In this document: piece by piece, positions 1 through 7,491 of the stretch
How the letters are laid out: each line of letters starts with the position of its first letter
How positions within the stretch are numbered: the first letter of the stretch is position 1
Assembly (NCBI GenBank): GCA_048268485.1
Contig: JBLWVL010000016.1
Coordinates: forward strand, 1 to 64,000
Source: Oceanospirillum sp048268485
GTDB taxonomy: Bacteria; Pseudomonadota; Gammaproteobacteria; Pseudomonadales; Halomonadaceae
Reading direction: 5' to 3'
DNA length: 64,000 nt
Notes under the pieces: model-generated
What the model was told of the DNA's origin: nothing
The model's database searches: none
The model's input: the letters and a program-made list of their open reading frames with translations, nothing else
Program-made: the position numbers and the translations under genes

Positions 1-1
1 C

Positions 2-910
2 AGTGTGAGTCATACCTACCTGGGGAGAGCCAGTAACCTCTACGGTCTGATCGACAACAACGATGCGTTCGATTTTCTCGGTGGCCTGAATATGGCCGTT
101 GAATATCAACGGGATGGCCAGGTGCCAGCCAGCTGGGTGATTGACCATGCAGACAGAAACAATATCTCTATCAAGCCGTTCTCGCGGGCGATGATGCAGG
201 AGTTTCGGGGCCGCTATATCAACCCTGAGTGGATAAAACCTTTGATGGAGCAGGGTTATGCCGGTGCCCGAACCATGGGTAGTGAGTTTCTTGAATATCT
301 GTGGGGCTGGCAGGTAACCAGCCCGGAGATCGTACAAAGTTGGCTCTGGGATGAAGTGAAATCTGTTTATGTCGATGATAGCCTTCAGCTTGGATTGGAT
401 GCATTTCTTAAAGACTCTCATAATATTCATGTTTACAACAACATGTTGGCTGTGATGCTGGTTGCGGCTGAAAAAGGCTTCTGGAAAACCGATGAAGCAA
501 CCCTCCGGCAGTTGGCCGGGCAGTTTACGCAGCAGGTGTTGAAGCACGGTTTGCCCGGTAGCGGGCATACCAGCCCGGATAATACGCTTTTCGATTGGTT
601 AGAGGGATATTTGTCCCCGCCGGACTTCCGAGAGTTGCAGGCACTTCTTGAATCGATCCGATTGCCGGAAGTGGTTGAGAATACTTCTCCGGTGTCGGTT
701 TCTGAGATCGCACTTCAGGATGTTTCAAGCAGTACAGTGTCTGAAAAAAATGAAGCGGTTTCTGAGCCGTCAGTTCAGAACTCGGTTGAGCCTGAAGATA
801 CATTATCAGGCGCTGAACAGGGTGCCGAACTGCACTGGATGCTTTATCTGTTGTTAACAGGGTTGATTCTGATCTTTGTGATGGGCTTTATTCGCGGCAG
901 ACGAGGGTAA
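2..910 (+). CDS. CobN-like chelatase large subunit, C-terminal part (5' end outside window)
   Basis: Only the last ~300 codons are present; the frame is open at the left edge, so the GTG at 5 is probably internal. The sequence resembles the end of the CobN/BchH chelatase family: an 'LGRASNLYGLIDNNDAFDF' stretch, a 'GGLNMAVE' segment and the 'MQEFRGRYINPEWI' region followed by 'GYAGARTMGSEFLEYLWGWQ'. Unlike soluble cobaltochelatase CobN, it continues through an acidic Ser/Glu-rich linker into one membrane helix (about residues 277-296 counted from the GTG) with an Arg-rich end, so it is membrane-anchored. One base separates it from an ExbB-like gene, then a DUF2149 gene follows. CobN homologues with these partners occur outside cobalamin synthesis; a related Bacteroides protein (HmuS, from memory) is linked to removing iron from haem. 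The substrate here is unknown. Confidence 0.85.
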   Translation, partial: SVSHTYLGRASNLYGLIDNNDAFDFLGGLNMAVEYQRDGQVPASWVIDHADRNNISIKPFSRAMMQEFRGRYINPEWIKPLMEQGYAGARTMGSEFLEYLWGWQVTSPEIVQSWLWDEVKSVYVDDSLQLGLDAFLKDSHNIHVYNNMLAVMLVAAEKGFWKTDEATLRQLAGQFTQQVLKHGLPGSGHTSPDNTLFDWLEGYLSPPDFRELQALLESIRLPEVVENTSPVSVSEIALQDVSSSTVSEKNEAVSEPSVQNSVEPEDTLSGAEQGAELHWMLYLLLTGLILIFVMGFIRGRRG

Positions 911-911
911 T

Positions 912-1379
912 ATGGGTTTAATGGAAGGGCTGACCCATGGGGTTGCGCAGGGTATTTTGCACCAGTTGGTCGCGTTGTTGCTGGACCCTGTCATTATTCT
1001 GTTGCTTCTGGTTACTTTGGTATCGGTAGCGGATATTGGTTTGTTGGTGGGCGAGCGCTTTGGTGGCCTTAAAGTATCAGCCGGAAAGCTGTCTCTGGAG
1101 GCCTTGGAATACCAGCTGAGAAAAAGGGTGGAGCGTTCGGACTTTGTCACCCGCCTTGGGCCTATGCTGGGCTTAATGGGGACTCTGATTCCCCTCGGTC
1201 CAGGGCTTGCTGCTTTAGGGCAAGGGGATTTTATGCAGCTAACTCAAGCTATTACCGTAGCTTTTGATACCACGGTTCTGGGCTTACTGGTAGGTGTTAT
1301 TGGTTTTATCAGTGGCCGCTTACGTCGCCGTTGGTATGATCACCTGCTCGCTGGTCTTGAAGCTGAGCATACAGTATGA
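912..1379 (+). CDS. MotA/TolQ/ExbB-family proton channel protein
   Basis: 155 aa with three predicted membrane helices (about 24-46, 82-104 and 116-135). The last two carry the family's Gly/Pro/Thr-rich pattern ('GPMLGLMGTLIPLGPG' and 'AFDTTVLGLLVG'), which in MotA, TolQ and ExbB lines a proton path. It is shorter than ExbB (~240 aa) and lacks a large cytoplasmic loop. A GAGGG ribosome site precedes the ATG. It follows the CobN-like gene by one base and overlaps the next gene by four (ATGA), so the three are probably one translationally coupled operon. I infer that it uses the proton gradient to drive the membrane-anchored chelatase or an outer-membrane receptor. Confidence 0.85.
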   Translation: MGLMEGLTHGVAQGILHQLVALLLDPVIILLLLVTLVSVADIGLLVGERFGGLKVSAGKLSLEALEYQLRKRVERSDFVTRLGPMLGLMGTLIPLGPGLAALGQGDFMQLTQAITVAFDTTVLGLLVGVIGFISGRLRRRWYDHLLAGLEAEHTV

Positions 1380-1675
1380 GTATCAGGCGACGTTGGAGTC
1401 ACTCCCGCTTTGATCCCGCAGACGATGAGCCCCTGGGGCCACTGGCTAATCTTGTTGATCTGATGCTGGTTTTTGTCTGTGGTCTGGTAGCGGTTTTAGT
1501 CGCTATCAGTCCTGATCTGAATCAGAAGCTACAGCGCTCTGAGAACATTCAGCAGGGAAGGGAGTTACCGGATATTCCCAAGGGTATTGGAAAAGGAGGC
1601 TCGGGATATCAGACGGTAGGTAAAGTCTATAAAGATCCGAAAACCGGAAAGTTAATTTTGATCAGTGATGGCTAG
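1376..1675 (+). CDS. DUF2149 family protein, ExbD/MotB-like partner
   Basis: 99 aa. A basic N-terminus is followed by a single membrane helix (about residues 27-44) and a short extracytoplasmic tail with a Gly-rich 'GIGKGGSGYQTVGKVYKDP' segment typical of DUF2149. An aspartate (D29) lies at the start of the helix, where ExbD, TolR and MotB carry the proton-binding Asp. This fits a stator-like partner of the ExbB-like protein encoded immediately upstream, whose stop it overlaps (ATGA). The tail is much shorter than in ExbD. The biochemical role of DUF2149 is not established; the stator role is inference from the residue and the neighbour. Confidence 0.8.
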   Translation: MSIRRRWSHSRFDPADDEPLGPLANLVDLMLVFVCGLVAVLVAISPDLNQKLQRSENIQQGRELPDIPKGIGKGGSGYQTVGKVYKDPKTGKLILISDG

Positions 1676-1805
1676 TTGACCATTTTTGATCCTGAATGCG
1701 CTTGTAATATATACATAATTTGAATCTTTTATGTTCGGTATAACCCGAATAAAATCCTTACTTAATAAAGGGTTATTTTAAATGCGTTATTGAGGGTTCT
1801 GGGTT

Positions 1806-2309
1806 ATGAAGGAATATATCGGGCTTGGCATTGTTGTTTTCTCTCTGATTTTTGCGATAAGCGCGGCATTTATGGCCTGGCGTCTGAAGCAGCGACTGGA
1901 TGCTGCAAACTCAGTGCTCGTTCTGGAAAAAAGCCGGCGTGACGAGCGGCGGAAGACCTACCAAGAAGTGATTGCTCAGCTCGAGCAGGCGATGTCTTCC
2001 GTCAGCAATGGCTCGCCGGAGCTTGCGAACCTATTTAATGACTTATCGCCTAAGCTTCATCTGCACGCTTCTGAAGAGGTTAATTCCAGCTTTGTAGAAG
2101 TGTGTCTTTTGTTGGAAAACTGGATGGCGATGACTCTGGATGTGGAGAAAATATCTTCAGAGCTTCAGCGTCACCCGGATCAGGGTATGATTCTTGAGCC
2201 GCGTATTGCGGAACAGAAAAAACAGACCCAGGATGCTTATCAGCTGTTTAAACATAAGTTTAATAAACTGGCTGCATTGATGCGCAAGGAGATGAGTGAG
2301 GTGTTGTGA
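1806..2309 (+). CDS. Small membrane-anchored coiled-coil protein, unknown function
   Basis: 167 aa, not recognised. One N-terminal membrane helix (about 5-25) is followed by a charged region rich in Arg, Lys, Glu and Gln that should form helices or a coiled coil ('LEKSRRDERRKTYQEV', 'RIAEQKKQTQDAYQLF'). There are no catalytic motifs and no cysteines apart from one in the middle. The ATG has a GAGGG element about 9 bases upstream. It stands alone: 130 bases after the DUF2149 gene and about 100 before yaeQ, on the same strand. The topology suggests a cytoplasmic domain tethered to the inner membrane. Confidence 0.65.
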   Translation: MKEYIGLGIVVFSLIFAISAAFMAWRLKQRLDAANSVLVLEKSRRDERRKTYQEVIAQLEQAMSSVSNGSPELANLFNDLSPKLHLHASEEVNSSFVEVCLLLENWMAMTLDVEKISSELQRHPDQGMILEPRIAEQKKQTQDAYQLFKHKFNKLAALMRKEMSEVL

Positions 2310-2405
2310 TATTTTCCTTTGCAATCAGGGCTGCGGCTTGAGCTTTATCCGGCATCACCGTATATTCCGCATCCATATTCTCTTACCTGTTTCTAAGGAC
2401 GCCAA

Positions 2406-2942
2406 ATGGCTCTGAAATCAACTGTTTATAAAGCAACGGTAAATCTTGCTGATATGGATCGGGGCGTCTACCTTGATCAGTCTCTGACACTTGCCCAGCA
2501 CCCTTCTGAAACTGATGAGCGTATGATGTTGCGCATTCTGGCCTGGAGTCTGAATGCGGTGGAGGGGCTGGAATTTACCAAGGGACTTTGTGTGGATGAT
2601 GAGCCGGAAATCTGGAAGAAAAACTACTCAGATGAGATTGAACTCTGGATTGAGCTGGGCAACCCGGATGAGAAATGGCTGCGTAAGGCTTCATCCCGTG
2701 CTCAGCAAGTGATTCTGTACACTTATGGTGATAATGCCGCGCCGATCTGGTGGCAGCAGAATAAGATTAAGCTGTCCCGTTTCGAGAATCTCCAGGTATG
2801 GAATATCCGTGACGCTGTTATTGAACAGTTGGCTCAGATGACGGAACGTACTATGCAGATACAGGTTACCATTCAGGATGGAACTGCTTGGTTTAACTGT
2901 GGTGAGCTGACTGTTGAAGTTCGTCCGGAATGTTGGAAATAA
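2406..2942 (+). CDS. yaeQ: YaeQ family protein
   Basis: 178 aa, the usual length for YaeQ (about 180), matching from start ('MALKSTVYKATVNLADMDRG') to end ('GELTVEVRPECW'). YaeQ proteins have a PD-(D/E)xK-nuclease-like fold and were first linked to RfaH-related haemolysin expression; the real activity is not known. The conserved 'HPSETDERMMLRILAW' segment and the 'WIELGNPDEKWLRKAS' core are intact. The ATG follows an AAGGA site by six bases. The gene is monocistronic and ends in a strong bidirectional terminator shared with the convergent aminotransferase. Confidence 0.93.
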   Translation: MALKSTVYKATVNLADMDRGVYLDQSLTLAQHPSETDERMMLRILAWSLNAVEGLEFTKGLCVDDEPEIWKKNYSDEIELWIELGNPDEKWLRKASSRAQQVILYTYGDNAAPIWWQQNKIKLSRFENLQVWNIRDAVIEQLAQMTERTMQIQVTIQDGTAWFNCGELTVEVRPECWK

Positions 2943-2995
2943 TATCGGTTAAACGAATCTGACCTGAACCTGCTTTTGCTCAGGGATGAATGACA

Positions 2996-3030
2996 AAAAG
3001 GGCTTTGCTGTTAACCAACAAAGCCCTTTT
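2996..3030. terminator. Bidirectional intrinsic terminator between yaeQ and the aminotransferase
   Basis: A perfect 12-bp inverted repeat (arms 2996-3007 and 3019-3030, AAAAGGGCTTTG and its complement) around an 11-base loop. The arms begin and end in A and T runs, so each strand's transcript has a GC-rich stem ending in U residues. It lies between convergent genes ending at 2942 (+) and 3077 (-). Confidence 0.9.
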
Positions 3031-3076
3031 CGGAAGCCTGATTTACCAAAAGATAAAGCAGTCTGTCTGCGAAGTA

Positions 3077-4255
3077 TTAAGCCAGCTCTTTTGCCAGTCG
3101 TTCCATTGAGTCTTCGAGGTTGGCGTTACTGGTCGCAAACGAGATGCGCATGCACCCGGTTGTTCCGAAAGCTGATCCGGGAACCAGTGCAACCCCTGCT
3201 TTTTCAAGCATCGCTTCAGCAAACTCGACGTCGCTGTCGGAGCCGTAGGCGTTGATCGCCCCGGAAAAGTCTGCAAATGCGTAGAACGTACCATCACCAG
3301 GCAGGCAGTTAACACCTGGAATGGCATTTAACTTCTCAACTACAAAGTCATGGCGTTGTTTGAAAGATACCAGCATCTCAGAGATGCACTCCTGAGGCCC
3401 GTTTAATGCAGCTTCAGCAGCGTACTGAGAAATAGACGCAGGGTTAGATGTAGATTGCGACTGAATCTTCTTCATTGCGCCGATCACTTTAGCAGGGCCT
3501 GCGGCATAACCGATACGCCAGCCTGTCATGCTGTATGCTTTAGATACGCCATTCAGAACAAAAGTACGGTCATAGAGCTCCGGAGTAGCGTTCAGAATAT
3601 TGCAGAACTTCTGATCCCAAAGAATATGTTCATACATATCATCCGTTGCAACCATGACGTGCGGATGCTTCTTCAGCACTTCACCAAGAGCTTTCAGCTC
3701 ATCCATGGAGTAGGCCATACCGCTTGGGTTGGAAGGGCTGTTAATCACAAACAGTTTGGTGCGGGAAGTAATTGCTGCTTCCAGCTGATCTGCTGTGACC
3801 TTGAAGCGATCTTCTGCCGATGTTTCCAGAATAACCGGCTTGCCCTCAGCCACAAGTACCATATCCGGGTAGGAAACCCAGTAAGGTGCAGGGATAATGA
3901 CTTCATCACCAGGGTTCAGCAGAGCAAGGGCCAGATTGAAGAAACTCTGTTTACCGCCGGAAGAAACCAGAATCTGGTTTGGCTCATACTTAAGACCATT
4001 ATCGCGTTCGAATTTCGCTATAATAGCTTTCTTCAGGCTTGGTGTACCGTCCACAGCAGTGTATTTTGTCAGGCCCTTATTAATCGCTTCAATCGCTGCA
4101 TCCTTGATATGTTGCGGGGTGTCGAAATCCGGCTCACCTGCGCCCAGGCCGATAATGTCATTGCCTGCTGCGCGAAGCTCTGCCGCACGGTTTGTGACCG
4201 CGAGAGTCGGTGAAGGTTTAATTGACTGTACGCGATCTGACAGTTGTACGTCCAA
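3077..4255 (-). CDS. PLP-dependent class I aminotransferase (aspartate aminotransferase type)
   Basis: 392 aa, typical of subgroup I-beta aspartate/prephenate aminotransferases. The PLP lysine is K239 in 'NGVSKAYSMTGWRIGYAAGP'. Upstream are 'SSGGKQSFFNLALALL' (phosphate-binding loop), 'NSPSNPSG' (N contacts the cofactor) and a C-terminal 'MRISFAT' with the carboxylate-binding Arg. The probable reaction is aspartate plus 2-oxoglutarate to oxaloacetate plus glutamate, in the cytoplasm; prephenate activity is possible. The start is a TTG at 4255 with a good site (GAGGA, seven bases upstream), and the protein begins at the usual family position. It is divergent from uvrB and convergent with yaeQ, so it is its own unit. 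Confidence 0.92.
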   Translation of the reverse strand: MDVQLSDRVQSIKPSPTLAVTNRAAELRAAGNDIIGLGAGEPDFDTPQHIKDAAIEAINKGLTKYTAVDGTPSLKKAIIAKFERDNGLKYEPNQILVSSGGKQSFFNLALALLNPGDEVIIPAPYWVSYPDMVLVAEGKPVILETSAEDRFKVTADQLEAAITSRTKLFVINSPSNPSGMAYSMDELKALGEVLKKHPHVMVATDDMYEHILWDQKFCNILNATPELYDRTFVLNGVSKAYSMTGWRIGYAAGPAKVIGAMKKIQSQSTSNPASISQYAAEAALNGPQECISEMLVSFKQRHDFVVEKLNAIPGVNCLPGDGTFYAFADFSGAINAYGSDSDVEFAEAMLEKAGVALVPGSAFGTTGCMRISFATSNANLEDSMERLAKELA

Positions 4256-4528
4256 GCTGATATCCTCAATTTATTTTCAGTCAGAAAATAGGCGTTATGC
4301 AGATGAATCATACAGGAGATACCGGCCCTTCGTGAAGAAGGCAAGTTTAAAAAACATGCTAAAAAGTCCGGTGTTTATCTACGTTTGCGTTGATTGAGCC
4401 GATGTCAGGTTCGTCTGTTTTCACGCTGCTTATGAATCAGGTTGTCGTGCCTTTAACTTTATAGAGTTGCTTGTTTAGCGGAGTTTGCTGAATTGCACTG
4501 CTCAGGTAAAAAATAAGTCTGGTAAAAC

Positions 4529-6553
4529 ATGGAATCACAGAAAAAGTTTAAACTAAATTCCCGCTTTAAACCTGCCGGTGATCAGCCTGCAGCGATTGAC
4601 GCTCTCTGTCAGGGGCTTGATAACGGCTTGATGCACCAGACCCTTTTAGGGGTAACGGGTTCTGGTAAGACCTTCACCATGGCAAATATTATTGAAAGAA
4701 CTCAGCGCCCTACCATTATTCTGGCTCACAATAAAACTTTGGCTGCGCAGCTGTATGGTGAATTTAAAGACTTTTTTCCTGAAAATGCTGTTGAGTATTT
4801 CGTTTCCTATTATGACTATTATCAACCGGAAGCATACGTACCGGCGTCAGATACCTTTATCGATAAAGATGCATCTATTAATGAGCATATTGAACAGATG
4901 CGCCTGTCAGCAACCAAGGCGCTTTTAGAGCGCAGAGACTCTCTGATCGTTGCGACTGTTTCTGCCATCTACGGCTTGGGTGATCCTAAGTCCTATCACA
5001 AAATGGTGCTGCATATTAATCGGGGTGAGCGCATTGATCAGCGACAGATGTTGCGTCGTCTGGCTGAGCTGCAGTACACCCGGAATGATCTGGATTTTCG
5101 CCGTGCGACTTATCGCGTACGTGGTGATGTGATCGATATCTTTCCTGCTGAGTCGGAGCAGGAAGCGATTCGTGTTGAGCTGTTTGATGATGAGATCGAT
5201 AATATCTCTGTTTTTGATCCGCTAACCGGTGAGCAACTGAGAAAGCTGCCGAGAATCACTATCTATCCGAAAAGCCACTACGTGACGCCCAGGGAGACGG
5301 TGGTTGCAGCGACTGAACATATTAAAGATGAGCTTCGGGAGCGGATCGAGTGGTTTCGTGAGCATGACAAGCTGGTTGAGGCGCAGCGAATCGAGCAGCG
5401 AACCCTGTACGATATTGAGATGATGCTGGAGCTGGGCTACTGCAATGGCATCGAAAACTATTCTCGCTATCTTTCGGGACGTGATCCGGGTAATGCTCCG
5501 CCGACCTTTTTTGACTATCTACCGGATGATGCATTGCTCTTTATTGATGAATCCCACGTTACCGTCCCTCAGCTAGGCGCGATGTATCGTGGCGACCGCT
5601 CCCGCAAAGAAACCTTGGTTCAGTATGGTTTTCGTCTGCCATCAGCACTGGATAACCGGCCTATGAAGTTTGAGGAGTGGGAGCAGATCTCACCTCAGAT
5701 GGTTTTCGTTTCGGCGACACCAGGCAACTACGAAGCAGAGCATCAGGGACAGGTTGTTGAGCAGGTTGTGCGCCCTACGGGCCTTCTTGATCCTGAAATT
5801 GAAGTGCGGCCGGCCACAACTCAGGTTGATGACCTTATGTCAGAGATCAGCCTGAGGGTTGCTGATGGAGACCGGGTTCTGGTCACAACGCTGACCAAGC
5901 GCATGTCGGAAGATTTGACTGATTACCTGTCGGAACATGGTATGAAAGTGCGCTATCTGCACTCGGATATTGATACGGTTGAGCGTGTTGAGATTATTCG
6001 GGATCTGCGCTTGGGTGAGTTTGACGTCTTGGTAGGGATCAACCTGCTTCGGGAAGGTCTGGATATGCCAGAAGTTTCACTGGTGGCGATTCTGGATGCG
6101 GATAAAGAGGGCTTCCTGCGCTCTGAGCGCTCTCTGATACAGACTATTGGACGGGCGGCCCGTAACTCTAAGGGTAAGGCGATTCTATACGGTGACCGTA
6201 TTACAGGCTCTATGCAGAAAGCGATTGATGAGACTCAACGCCGTCGTGAAAAACAGATGGAAGCCAACGAGGCGGCGGGTATCACGCCCACCACTGTAAT
6301 GAAAAATGTAGCGGATATTATGGAAGGAGCCCGGATTCCTGGTAAAAAGATCAGTAATAAGTCCGGTAAGAAGGTTGCTGAAGCTGTGGGTGAGTATGCT
6401 GTTGACCCTGCGCTGATGTCACCGGAGCAGCTGCTGAAGGCTATCAGCAAGCTGGAGGATAAAATGTATGAGGCTTCTAAAAATCTTGAGTTTGAGCAGG
6501 CTGCTCAGATTCGGGATGAGATCCAAAGACTCAATAGCCATTTGTTAGCATAA
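4529..6553 (+). CDS. uvrB: UvrABC excinuclease subunit B
   Basis: 674 aa, full length. Walker A is 'GVTGSGKT' at residues 41-48. The damage-probing beta-hairpin 'YYDYYQPEAYVP' follows, then helicase motif II 'DESH', motif V/VI 'GINLLREGLDMPEVSLVAI' and 'QTIGRAARN', and a C-terminal UVR motif ('FEQAAQIRDEIQRL') that contacts UvrC. UvrB verifies the lesion after UvrA loading and holds the pre-incision complex. The ribosome site is weak. I looked for a LexA box (CTGT-N8-ACAG) in the upstream 270 bases and did not find one, so SOS control is not evident. uvrC lies 13 kb downstream in the gacA operon. Confidence 0.98.
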   Translation: MESQKKFKLNSRFKPAGDQPAAIDALCQGLDNGLMHQTLLGVTGSGKTFTMANIIERTQRPTIILAHNKTLAAQLYGEFKDFFPENAVEYFVSYYDYYQPEAYVPASDTFIDKDASINEHIEQMRLSATKALLERRDSLIVATVSAIYGLGDPKSYHKMVLHINRGERIDQRQMLRRLAELQYTRNDLDFRRATYRVRGDVIDIFPAESEQEAIRVELFDDEIDNISVFDPLTGEQLRKLPRITIYPKSHYVTPRETVVAATEHIKDELRERIEWFREHDKLVEAQRIEQRTLYDIEMMLELGYCNGIENYSRYLSGRDPGNAPPTFFDYLPDDALLFIDESHVTVPQLGAMYRGDRSRKETLVQYGFRLPSALDNRPMKFEEWEQISPQMVFVSATPGNYEAEHQGQVVEQVVRPTGLLDPEIEVRPATTQVDDLMSEISLRVADGDRVLVTTLTKRMSEDLTDYLSEHGMKVRYLHSDIDTVERVEIIRDLRLGEFDVLVGINLLREGLDMPEVSLVAILDADKEGFLRSERSLIQTIGRAARNSKGKAILYGDRITGSMQKAIDETQRRREKQMEANEAAGITPTTVMKNVADIMEGARIPGKKISNKSGKKVAEAVGEYAVDPALMSPEQLLKAISKLEDKMYEASKNLEFEQAAQIRDEIQRLNSHLLA

Positions 6554-6638
6554 GGTTTGATCACGGAGCGGTATTGTGGAAGAAGCTCTGCAATGCCCCT
6601 CTGTTCCGGAAAAATAAGCGCTGTCTTTCGGTTTTTAT

Positions 6639-7244
6639 TCAGCCGGTTTTAGGCTGCCTGCCTTGCTTTATATGTCGGTCACGATTGATCGCTTTTTGCT
6701 TTTCACTCTTTTTCAGCAAAGCATAAACAGCTGATGTTCCACCATGACTTTTGTGGGCACTGCTGACCGCGATGACGTGAGGGAGTTCAGGGAGCCATCG
6801 AGCGAGATAGCTCTTGATAACGCAAGGCAGAGAGTCAGGGGTTACCCCTTTACCAAAACTGATCAGTGCGACCCGTATGTCATGCTTGTAGCAATCTTCA
6901 ATAAAATTGAAAACTTCTTTGCGACAGACTTCAACAGATTTTTTGTGCAGATTTAATGCGGCATCAATAGGGTAACGTCCTTGCTTGAGGCGTTTATAGA
7001 CGCCTTCCTGCACACCCTCTTTTTTGTATATAACGGGATCGAAAGGCCCCAAAAGATCAACAAACTCGTCGGTTAAGAAGTTTCTGTCCGCAACAGTTTG
7101 TTCCTGAGCGGCATTGCGCCGGGCCTGGAGGCTTTGGCTATCGTTTTTGTTTGTGGTTTTCAGGTCAGCTTTCAGATCTTTTTTTAGTGGAACGACACCG
7201 CGCATTTCCTTTAAAAAATAGTCCAGATCATCCTGGTAAGGCAT
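6639..7244 (-). CDS. Smr-domain protein, SmrA/YdaL type
   Basis: 201 aa from the ATG at 7244, chosen because GAGGAGAG lies just upstream; an in-frame ATG at 7265 has no such site. The N-terminal half is charged and poorly structured. The C-terminal Smr domain has 'LNLHKKSVE' (positions ~97-105, the L-x-L-H motif) and 'HGGTSAVYALLKKS' near the end. The second family motif, normally H-G-K-G, reads F-G-K-G, so one presumed active-site His is missing. Smr proteins of this group are described as nicking endonucleases or RNA-binding proteins in the cytoplasm. The gene converges on uvrB. Confidence 0.82.
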   Translation of the reverse strand: MPYQDDLDYFLKEMRGVVPLKKDLKADLKTTNKNDSQSLQARRNAAQEQTVADRNFLTDEFVDLLGPFDPVIYKKEGVQEGVYKRLKQGRYPIDAALNLHKKSVEVCRKEVFNFIEDCYKHDIRVALISFGKGVTPDSLPCVIKSYLARWLPELPHVIAVSSAHKSHGGTSAVYALLKKSEKQKAINRDRHIKQGRQPKTG

Positions 7245-7491
7245 AACTCTCTCCTCATCCTGCATATTCTGTATGACATTGTCCGCTGCTGGGGGATGTC
7301 CTTAAGGCCTATAAATAAGGCTTTAATAAGTCAAATTAAAGGCGATTCACTATTTTATGGGTGATAATAAAAAGTTTTAGGTTTGATTTAAGCTACTTGG
7401 CCATGTTTTCTGGCAGGGATAATTTATGTCCGGTATTCTGGTGCAGGATGTTAGGCTGCATTTTTTGTTGTTGAGTGATAAATGAGCACAG

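Noticed and set aside
1740..1778. ATAACCC/GGGTTAT inverted repeat before the 1806 gene
   Set aside because: Only seven base pairs with a loop over 20 bases; too weak to call a terminator.
3455..4213. 252-residue plus-strand frame opposite the aminotransferase
   Set aside because: Antisense shadow of a gene with complete PLP motifs; no ribosome site and Cys/His-rich composition.
4486..4504. Possible LexA box upstream of uvrB (CTG...CAG)
   Set aside because: The spacer is 12 bases, not 10, and the inner TA-rich consensus is missing.
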